This document shows positions 1 to 5,490 of a stretch of DNA of 12,034 nt, piece after piece (the first letter of the stretch is position 1; each line of letters opens with the position of its first letter). A model generated the notes under the pieces. The model made no database searches. It was not told the DNA's origin and was given only the letters and a program-made list of their open reading frames with translations. This DNA comes from Rubrobacteraceae bacterium. Lineage in GTDB: Bacteria; Actinomycetota; Rubrobacteria; Rubrobacterales; Rubrobacteraceae. The position numbers were made by a program, and so were the translations under genes. The stretch lies in assembly GCA_030447045.1 (NCBI GenBank), contig JAUJMB010000042.1, forward strand, positions 1 through 12,034, in the 5' to 3' direction.

Positions 1-2
1 TG

Positions 3-74
3 GACCTCGGCTTCCACCTCCCCTACGGGCTTGTCACCGCAGTGGCCTACGAGGCGTTCAACGGCACCTCGTAG
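3..74 (+). CDS. C-terminal end of an unknown gene entering from the left edge
   Basis: An open frame runs from the window edge to a TAG at 72-74. The visible tail is 23 residues beginning DLGFHLPYGLVTAV and ending NGTS. It is mildly hydrophobic with a possible end of a membrane helix (residues around HLPYGLVTAVAY). I do not recognise the family. Codon choice fits the high third-position GC of the neighbours, which is the main reason to treat it as coding; with so little visible, chance remains possible. Confidence 0.4.
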   Translation, partial: DLGFHLPYGLVTAVAYEAFNGTS

Positions 75-208
75 ACCCGTGGATCAGGCATCCCGACACG
101 ATCTTCTGCGCGGGGAGCGTAGTGGTGATGGTCGCTCCGCTTAGGGGCTGCCCCTCGTCGGTGCGCTATTCACCGAGTTGCCTAGAAGGATTGTTCCCCG
201 AAGTCTGG

Positions 209-224
209 ATGCAGGATCCTGCAT
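209..224. repeat. Perfect 16-base palindrome (possible operator)
   Basis: The sequence ATGCAGGATCCTGCAT equals its own reverse complement over all 16 bases with no central spacer. Uninterrupted dyads of this length are typical of binding sites for homodimeric regulators. It lies in non-coding DNA, so codon structure does not explain it. No regulator is identifiable, and no gene with an intact 5' end lies close downstream. Confidence 0.45.
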
Positions 225-338
225 AAACCCTGGCGTCGGAATGAGGTTCGGCCTCCCGGCTCCGCTCGGGCGCTGGTGGCAGATCACGACATGTGGGCAG
301 CGGGCATAAAAATTCGTCCTGCCGGATACCGCATGTCC

Positions 339-359
339 GGGGCGGGCGTTACCCGCCCC
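339..359. terminator. GC-rich hairpin, possible terminator
   Basis: Inverted repeat GGGGCGGG (339-346) and CCCGCCCC (352-359) around a five-base loop CGTTA. The eight-pair all-GC stem would be very stable in RNA. No T-tract follows on either side, so it is not a canonical intrinsic terminator, although high-GC bacteria often use such U-poor hairpins. Confidence 0.4.
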
Positions 360-435
360 TCACCTCTCCGGAGGCCTGACGTGGACCCTCGCCCGAAAGA
401 CTAAAGCGCTATGCTCAGCTCCGTCTCGGCCCCGC

Positions 436-1533
436 GGGCCACGGCGCGGAAGTCCACGCGCGCCGTTGTCGCACCCTGCGTGGGCCGAGGCGAACGCGGT
501 CGCGACGGTCGTCCAGGCCCTCGCCCTGGGCCGGCCCGACGTCGGCTTCTTCCTGCGCTCGGACGGGCGCGGCGCGCTGGCGCTGCCCGCGGCGGCGGAC
601 CTGCGCGAGAGGGTCTCCCAGGTCCACGGCCTCTCGCTCGCCCGCGGCCTCGTCGCGCTTGAGGACCCTGTGGTGTGGGGCCTCGTGAGCCCGCTCGAGA
701 TGAGCTTCCCCACCCGCCGCCACCTGCACGTCGCCGTGAACGGGCGGGTGGTCGACGCCGACTCCTTCGCCCCGGCCATAGCCAGGGCATACGCCGACCT
801 CCTGCCGAAGGGGCGGCACCCGGCGGCGTTTTTGAGGTTGGACCTCGGCCCCGGCGAGGTGGACGTCAACGTCCACCCGGCCAAGAGCGCGGTGCGGCTG
901 CGCGGCGGCCGGTCCGCGTACCCGCTCGTCGTCGGGGCCATCCGGGCCGCCGTATCTCCGGACCGCGGGCCCGGGGTCGGCGTCCCCGAGGAGGAAGGGG
1001 GTACGGACCTCGTCCCCATCGGCCAGTTCGCCGGGCGCTGCATCGTCGCCCAGGAGGGGGACGCCCTGATCATCCTCGACCAGCACGGCGCCCACGAACG
1101 CATCCTCTACGAGAAGCTACGGGAGAACCCCGAGGCCCCGCCGGCCTCTCTCGAACGTCCGGTGACGGCGACGCTGCCGGAGGATCTGGCCACCGAGGTA
1201 TGGGCCTTGGAGGAGGACCTCGGCTCACTCGGCTTCCTCTTCGAGCCATTCGGGCCGGACGCGGTGAGGGTCAACGCGGCGCCGGAGACGGCCGCGGACC
1301 CCGAGGCGGCGTTCCTTGCCGCGCTGCACGCCCTCGCCGGCGGCGAGGACCTCGCCAAGGCCCTGGCCTGCAAGGGCTCGACGAAGTTCGGCGAGGACCT
1401 GTCCAGGGAGGGGATGGCGGCCCTGCTCCAAGAGTGGTCCTCCTGCGAGTTCCCGCACGTCTGCCCGCACGGGCGGCCCATCGTCAAGCGGGTGGCGCTG
1501 GCCGACCTGCTCAGGGAGTTCGGGAGGCTCTAG
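436..1533 (+). pseudogene. mutL: 5'-truncated DNA mismatch repair protein MutL (endonuclease type)
   Basis: MutL is the ATP-switched mismatch-repair partner of MutS; many bacterial MutLs nick DNA with a C-terminal metal-dependent endonuclease. The readable frame is 466-1533 (355 residues from TTG 466), against roughly 550-650 in the family. The transducer domain is present, with V-N-G-R (N92) and NVHPAK (N135-K140, whose lysine reaches ATP in intact MutL). The C-terminal motifs are all there: DQHGAHERILYE (205-216), ACK (301-303), CPHGRP (from C333) and a terminal FGR. The N-terminal GHKL ATPase fold is absent. Homology seems to begin near the P-A-R-R-K-F element: 442-459 reads like a decayed copy (TARKSTRA) in another frame, joined by a two-base shift to the main frame. 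TTG 466 has no good ribosome binding site. No mutS is seen. Probably a pseudogene; a shortened nuclease product is less likely. Confidence 0.8.
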
Positions 1534-1560
1534 CGGGCCTACCCGGTTCGGAGAGAGAAC

Positions 1561-1582
1561 GGACCGGCCTTCGGGCCGGCCC
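1561..1582. terminator. Hairpin with TTCG tetraloop between convergent mutL and small gene
   Basis: CCGGCC (1564-1569), loop TTCG, GGCCGG (1574-1579). After one mismatch the stem extends by GG/CC at 1561-1562 and 1581-1582. It starts 27 bases past the mutL stop and lies beyond the end of the leftward small gene, so it could end transcription from both sides. No T-run follows. Confidence 0.6.
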
Positions 1583-1634
1583 GCGGAGAATACCTTCCCG
1601 TGCGCGAGAGAAGCCCGCGCTGTTCGATCCCTGT

Positions 1635-1799
1635 TTAGGAGGGGTCGTCGTCCACGAGGGTCCGGCCCAGATTGAGGATGGTCGGGGCCCAGAGGCCGAC
1701 GAAGATCGCCAGGTTCTGGTGGTCGCTGCGGTAGAGCGTGATGGAGATCAGGATCGAGGCCAGCGTGGGCCCTATGTAGACCGCTCTCCCTGCACCCAT
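1635..1799 (-). CDS. Small membrane protein, 54 residues
   Basis: Leftward frame from ATG at 1799-1797 to TAA at 1637-1635. The reverse strand carries a near-perfect ribosome binding site (AAGGAGG, then seven bases, then ATG), which fixes the start. The protein begins MGAGRAVYIGPTLAS and ends TLVDDDPS. Two hydrophobic stretches, about residues 8-23 and 30-46, flank a short polar turn (YRSDHQN), predicting a two-helix inner-membrane hairpin with an acidic tail. The second stretch (FVGLWAPTILNLG) looks like a conserved small-protein signature, but I cannot name a family. It is divergent from the ggt-like gene, with about 100 bases between the starts for promoters. Function unknown. Confidence 0.75.
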   Translation of the reverse strand: MGAGRAVYIGPTLASILISITLYRSDHQNLAIFVGLWAPTILNLGRTLVDDDPS

Positions 1800-1898
1800 G
1801 CTTTTTCCTCCTTCGGGTCTCCTGCGGATGACTAAAACACCGCGGACTTCTATAGACTGTAAGCGAACTTAGAAGGGCATCCCGGGAGGGCAGGAATT
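1800..1898. promoter_or_regulatory. Divergent intergenic region with ribosome binding sites for both sides
   Basis: These 99 bases separate the leftward small membrane gene from the rightward ggt-like gene and are more AT-rich than their surroundings. A TATAGA element occurs at 1851-1856 inside TCTATAGA, which reads as a -10 box on either strand, but no good -35 stands at 16-18 bases on either side. GGAGGG (1885-1890) lies eight bases before TTG 1899. Promoter positions are a guess; the divergent layout is the main support. Confidence 0.4.
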
Positions 1899-3557
1899 TT
1901 GTATAAGAGCGAGCGCGGAGCCGAGAAGAGCCACACCCGACGTCCGGACCGCGGGGGCCGCTCGACGGTCTTCGGCACGAGGGGGGCGGTCGCCTGCGAG
2001 CACCCGGCGGCCGCGGTGGCCGGCCTGCGCGTCCTGGACGAGGGGGGCACGGCGGCCGACGCCTGTGTCGCGATGGCCGCCGCGATGGCCGTCGTCGGCC
2101 CGATGGCGACGGGCATGGGCGGCGACGCCTTCCTGCTCTTCTACGAGGCCTCGACGGGCCGCGTCATCGGCGCGAACGGCTCGGGCGCGGCCCCCGGGGC
2201 CGCCACCATCGAGAAGCTGCGGGACGCGGGCTTCGACGAGATGCCCGAACGCGGCGGGCCCCCGATCACCGTCCCCGGCGCCGTCCGGCTCTGGCAGGAC
2301 GCGACGGACTCTCTCGGCAACCTGCCGCTCGCCCGCCTCCTCGAACCCGCCTACGAGCTCGCCGAGAACGGCTTCCCCGTCTCCGAGGTCTTCTCCCGCT
2401 ACTGGGAGGTCGCGGAAGACCTGCTCCGCCGGGACGAGGCCGCCGCGGCGGCGCTCCTGAAGGACGGCCGGGCCCCGCAACCCGGCGAGGTCTTCGCCCA
2501 GCCGGACATCGCCGGCACGCTCTCGGCCGTCGCCGAGGGCGGGGCCGACGCCTTCTACAAAGGCCGCATCGCCCGCAGCATGGCCGAGGCCGCCCAGGCG
2601 GCCGGCGGCTACCTGACCGAGGGGGACCTCGCCGCCCACGAGACGCTGTGGGTCGAGCCCATCTCCACCGACTACAGGGGTATCCGGGTCTACGAGATAC
2701 CGCCCCCCGGGCAGGGCATCGCGGCCCTGGAGATGCTCAACATCCTGGAGGGCTTCGACATGGCGGCCCTCGACCCTCTGGGCGCCGACCGCGTCCACCT
2801 CGAGGTCGAGGCCAAGAAGCTCGCGTACGGGGACCTGTACAGGGAGATAGGTGACCCTGAGTTCTGGCGCGAGCCGCCGGTGCCGACGGAGCGCCTGATC
2901 TCCAAGGAGTACGCCGACTCCCTGCGCGAGGGCATCTCCCCCGACCGCGTGACCGTCCCCTCCGCCGAGCCGCCTCTGGGCGAGGACACGACCTACCTCT
3001 GCGCCGTGGACGCCGAGGGGAACGGCTGCTCGTTCATTAACAGCCTCTACATGGGCTTCGGCAGCGGCATCGTCGCCCCCGGCACCGGCGTCTGCCTGCA
3101 GAACCGGGGCTTCTCCTTCCGCCTGGACCCGAACCACCCGAACGGGCTGGCCCCCGGCAAGCGTCCGATGCACACGATCATCCCCGGCCTCGCCACGCGC
3201 GAGGGCGCCCTCTGGGCCGTCTTCGGGAACATGGGCGGCCCGATGCAGCCCCAGGGCCACGCCCAGGTCCTCTCGAACCTCATAGACCATCGCATGACCC
3301 CCCAGGAGGCCGTCGACCACCCGCGCCACCTCCACCTCGACGGCACCCTGTTCGTCGAGGGCCGCCTGCCGGAGCACGAGGTCGGGCGGCTCAGGGAGAA
3401 GGGGCACGACGTGGAGGTCGGGGAGGATTACATAGTCTCCGTGGGAGGGGCGCAGGTGATACGGGTCCACGAAGACGGCGTCCGCGCCTGCGGCAGCGAC
3501 CCCCGCAAGGACGGCTGCGCCCTCGCGCAGGGTCCCGGCGGCGAAGGGCGCCAGTGA
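1899..3557 (+). CDS. Gamma-glutamyltranspeptidase-family Ntn hydrolase
   Basis: This family self-cleaves into a large and a small subunit and uses the new N-terminal threonine to break gamma-glutamyl or related amide bonds. The 552-residue product shows the family opening (ACEHPAAAVAGL, then GGTAADA and GMGGDAFLL), the processing site with D363 before T364-T365, and the late block GGPMQPQGHAQVL. T364 is the expected nucleophile, giving chains of about 363 and 189 residues. The start is TTG 1899 with GGAGGG eight bases upstream. There is no signal peptide, so it is probably cytoplasmic, unlike classic periplasmic or secreted GGT. In classic enzymes an R-E-x-A-P motif supplies the arginine that grips the gamma-glutamyl carboxylate; here the segment is NGSGAAP (93-99) with Ser95 at that place. 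It therefore fits the GGT-like/acylase-like branch better than true glutathione hydrolase, and the substrate is open. Its stop overlaps the next gene's start (GTGA), implying co-translation with queT. Confidence 0.9.
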   Translation: MYKSERGAEKSHTRRPDRGGRSTVFGTRGAVACEHPAAAVAGLRVLDEGGTAADACVAMAAAMAVVGPMATGMGGDAFLLFYEASTGRVIGANGSGAAPGAATIEKLRDAGFDEMPERGGPPITVPGAVRLWQDATDSLGNLPLARLLEPAYELAENGFPVSEVFSRYWEVAEDLLRRDEAAAAALLKDGRAPQPGEVFAQPDIAGTLSAVAEGGADAFYKGRIARSMAEAAQAAGGYLTEGDLAAHETLWVEPISTDYRGIRVYEIPPPGQGIAALEMLNILEGFDMAALDPLGADRVHLEVEAKKLAYGDLYREIGDPEFWREPPVPTERLISKEYADSLREGISPDRVTVPSAEPPLGEDTTYLCAVDAEGNGCSFINSLYMGFGSGIVAPGTGVCLQNRGFSFRLDPNHPNGLAPGKRPMHTIIPGLATREGALWAVFGNMGGPMQPQGHAQVLSNLIDHRMTPQEAVDHPRHLHLDGTLFVEGRLPEHEVGRLREKGHDVEVGEDYIVSVGGAQVIRVHEDGVRACGSDPRKDGCALAQGPGGEGRQ

Positions 3558-4039
3558 ACCGTACGGGCCCCGTAAAAGGCGGCCCCGCCCGAAGGGTCGC
3601 GGTGGCAGGGGTGGTCGGGGCGCTCTAGGTCGTCCTGAGCCTGCTGGTGGCGCCCCTCGCCTTCGGCCCCGTGCAGTTCCGGCTCGGGGAGGTCCTGAAG
3701 CCGCTGGTCATCAGGTTCCCGGCGGCCATCCCCGCCTTCGCGGTCGGGGTTGGGCTCGTCAACCTCTTCAGCCCCTTGGCCGGCGGGCTGGAGCTGGTCC
3801 TCATGCCAGCCGTGAACCTCGCGGGCGGCGTCCTCTGCTGGGCCGTCGCGCGCCGCGTCGGGGGCGTGGCCGGGACGTACGTCGCCAGCGCGCTCTTCGC
3901 GCTCGTCATCTGCGCGGGCGTGGCGACGGTGCTCCACTTCGCCGCCGGGCTGCCCTACCTCGTCGCCTTCGGTTCGGTCGCCGTCTCCGAGCTGGTGCTC
4001 CTGCTCGCGGGCAACGCCGTATTCGTGCGGAGGTTTTGA
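3554..4039 (+). pseudogene. queT: QueT-family queuosine-precursor transporter with in-frame amber codon
   Basis: QueT proteins are small multi-helix substrate-binding (S) components of ECF transporters that import queuosine precursors. Reading from GTG 3554, which overlaps the ggt-like stop as GTGA with AAGGG upstream, gives 161 residues of QueT-like sequence interrupted at codon 25 by TAG (3626-3628). The sequence around it reads GVVGAL-stop-VVLSLLVAPLAFGP and continues with VQFRLGE, the family's hallmark (L-Y-x-V-L-T, then F-G-P-x-Q-F-R). Relatives usually have tyrosine at the interrupted place, so TAC to TAG, a single base change, would explain it. Everything after it is open to TGA 4037-4039, with about five hydrophobic helices. 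A restart at GTG 3647 would lose the first helix and has no good ribosome binding site. Next to queF, the family call is strong. Pseudogene, suppression or a sequencing error are the alternatives. Confidence 0.8.
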
Positions 4040-4102
4040 GGGGCTTCGGCCGGGCGTCGGTTAACATAGCCCGAAAAGCGCGACCGGCGCGAGGAGGTTT
4101 GC

Positions 4103-4504
4103 ATGCAGCGAGAAGAAGGGCGGGTCCTTGGGCGCGACGCCAGGGGCCCCGTAGGTGCGGGCGAGATCGACACGGTCCCCTGGTCCCACGGCGGCAAGGA
4201 CGCCGTCGTGGAGTTCACGACGGACGAGCTCACCGCGATCTGCCCGGTGACGGGCCAGCCGGACTTCTACGACCTGAAGCTGTCGTACCGCCCGAAGGGG
4301 CGCCTGCTGGAGTCCAAGGCCATGAAGCTCTACCTCTGGGGCTTCCGCGATGAGGGCGCCTTCGCCGAGGACCTCGCGGCGACCCTCCTCGAAGACCTCG
4401 TCGCCGCCTGCGACCCCGTCGAGATGACCGTGGACCTGACGCAGCAGGTGCGGGGAGGGCTCAAGATCCGAACCGTCGTCCGCCACGCCCCGCAGGAGGG
4501 TTAG
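4103..4504 (+). CDS. queF: NADPH-dependent preQ0 reductase QueF (single-domain type)
   Basis: QueF reduces the nitrile of 7-cyano-7-deazaguanine (preQ0) to the aminomethyl of preQ1, the base that tRNA-guanine transglycosylase inserts on the way to queuosine. The 133-residue protein is slightly short for the single-domain Bacillus-like form. It has the catalytic cysteine in ICPVTGQPDF (C47) with D54 seven residues on, and the QueF motif ESKAMKLY (70-77) for NADPH. A late RGGLKI block matches the RGGI element. ATG 4103 has AGGAGG at 4092-4097. One departure: the family's F-H-E active-site segment reads F87-A88-E89, so the usual histidine is alanine while the purine-contacting glutamate remains. 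It lies 63 bases after the queT-like gene, and the pair suggests salvage of imported precursor rather than de novo synthesis. I see no clear preQ1 riboswitch upstream. Confidence 0.92.
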   Translation: MQREEGRVLGRDARGPVGAGEIDTVPWSHGGKDAVVEFTTDELTAICPVTGQPDFYDLKLSYRPKGRLLESKAMKLYLWGFRDEGAFAEDLAATLLEDLVAACDPVEMTVDLTQQVRGGLKIRTVVRHAPQEG

Positions 4505-4560
4505 TCCACCAGAGAACCTCGCTTGCCCCGCGGGCGGCCCCGATTCGTGTGCGCGCCGGT

Positions 4561-4581
4561 TCCGGTGTGTAATGCACCGGG
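4561..4581. terminator. Hairpin between queF and the nramp remnant
   Basis: CCGGTG (4562-4567) and CACCGG (4575-4580) around loop TGTAATG, with a possible T-G closing pair at 4561/4581. It lies 58 bases past the queF stop and 28 before the next ATG. It could end the ggt-queT-queF transcript or fold in the leader of the next gene. There is no T-tract. Confidence 0.4.
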
Positions 4582-4608
4582 GGGAACGGCTTTTGGGAAG
4601 GGGAGCCC

Positions 4609-5156
4609 ATGACGGGCGTTACCGAGAGGCCTGCAGGGGAGGCCCCGGCGGCCTGGGGACGCCGGCTCAGGCTCATCGGTCCCGGTCTGGTCGTTGCGGC
4701 GGGGGACATGGTCTCCTCGCTCAGCGCGGGCACGGAGTTCGGGACTATCCTGATCTGGACGGTCATCCTCGGCGCGGCCCTGAAGTTCGCCCTCACCGAG
4801 GGGCTCGGGCGCTGGTACATGGCGACCAGGACGACCATCCTGGAGGGGTGGCACTCCATGGGCCGGTGGGCGAGCGTCTACTTTATCGTCTACCTGGCGC
4901 TCGTAACGTTCTTCTTCGGCGCCGCCGCGCCCTCCGCATCGGCGCTCGCCACGGACGCGATGTTCCCTGGCCTTATGCCGTTCCTGGCCGTAACCCTGCT
5001 CTGGCTCCTGAACCTTCGCGTCCCGCGCGAGTTCCGCAGCGGTGGCTCTCGAACCCGATCCTCGGCGTCCACCTCCTGATCTTCCTCTACGTGGGTGCCC
5101 AGGAGATCGTCGGCACCCTGAGAAGGTCGAGCCCATACCAAGTTCACGAAACTTAA
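4609..5156 (+). pseudogene. Nramp-family metal transporter with large internal deletion and frame change
   Basis: Nramp proteins are proton-coupled Mn/Fe-type importers of over 400 residues and about 11 helices. From ATG 4609, with a GGAAGGGGAG ribosome binding site, the first roughly 140 residues match a divergent actinobacterial-type branch. GPGLVVAAGD (24-33) stands where canonical Nramps have the metal-binding D-P-G-N, followed by SLSAGTEFG, LTEGLGRW and ILEGWHSMGRW, making about four helices. After LLNLRVP the frame turns to a serine/arginine-rich tail and stops at 5077-5079. From about 5040 another frame resumes as RWLSNPILGVHLLIFLYVG and ends at TAA 5154-5156 after a last hydrophobic helix and a polar tail, which looks like the true C-terminus of the same kind of protein. 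Both ends without the middle imply a deletion of some 250 codons. The product cannot be a working transporter. Confidence 0.75.
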
Positions 5157-5180
5157 CAAAACTTTAAAGGTATCTTCGGC
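5138..5180 (+). promoter_or_regulatory. AT-rich island with dyads, candidate promoter or operator
   Basis: This is the most AT-rich short stretch in the window. It contains AAGTT CACGA AACTT (5141-5155, an inverted repeat with a five-base gap) and the palindrome CTTTAAAG (5162-5169), with AACTT repeated as direct copies between them. TTCACG (5143-5148) and AGGTAT (5168-5173), 19 bases apart, could be weak -35 and -10 boxes. It overlaps the last codons of the nramp remnant and starts the long leader of the A-T-R gene, which makes it the best candidate control region for that gene. Confidence 0.4.
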
Positions 5181-5490
5181 GTAGGCACTGGAACCGGCGC
5201 GCTTACGGGTTACTATGTGCAACATTGTTCTCCGGGCCGCTTCGCCCGCAACGGTCATCGACCGGGGCGTGGACCCGACACTTCTCCCGCGGCGTCCTGT
5301 CGCAACCTGAACAGATCACAGCATTGTTTTTGTCGTGAACGGAAGGTCAGGAAAGGGCGTTTTGGGATGAGAAGAGCGGCCGGTTCGACGGTTGACGTGG
5401 GCGTCTCAGGCATTCGGGCTGGCAGGACGGGCTCGCCTCCATCGCGGCGGGTAGGCGCCCAACAGCCCACGAGTGGGCGGTAGGCTGGCC
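5157..5490. other. Long leader before the A-T-R gene
   Basis: These 334 bases hold no protein I can support in any frame. Besides the AT-rich island at the start they contain TACTAT at 5211-5216, two copies of CATTGTT about 100 bases apart (near 5223 and 5322), TTGACG at 5392-5397 without a matching -10, and a dyad GCCCAC GA GTGGGC at 5465-5478 just before the start codon. The length suggests an untranslated leader or the remains of a lost gene. Confidence 0.45.

Larger units (their letters stand above)
75..435. other. Stretch without a convincing gene
   Basis: No frame here gives a recognisable protein on either strand. It holds a short dyad at 143-155 (AGGGG CTG CCCCT), a perfect 16-base palindrome at 209-224, a GC-rich hairpin at 339-359, and a ribosome-binding-site-like GGAGG at 370-374. 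The GGAGG stands six bases before a GTG at 381 that codes for only seven residues (MDPRPKD) before a TAA at 402-404. That mini-frame could be the start of a gene whose body was lost when the neighbouring mutL was truncated, or it could be chance. Confidence 0.5.

Noticed and set aside
441..460. TARKST peptide resembling a histone H3 tail
   Set aside because: Coincidence in a short frame. The stretch is better explained as a decayed MutL P-A-R-R-K-F element just before the intact homology.
1869..3470. Long leftward open frame (about 530 codons) opposite the ggt-like gene
   Set aside because: It mirrors the sense gene, has low-complexity valine, glycine and arginine-rich content with no family character, and has no ribosome binding site. 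High third-position GC produces such antisense frames.
4040..4102. Possible preQ1 riboswitch upstream of queF
   Set aside because: The 63 bases show no preQ1-I or preQ1-II consensus pattern that I can recognise; the A-rich patch after TTAACATAG is too short and not paired as expected.
5473..5490. GTG start six codons upstream for the A-T-R gene
   Set aside because: It lies inside a GCCCAC/GTGGGC dyad without a ribosome binding site. ATG 5491 has GGTAGG at a normal distance and fits the usual domain start.
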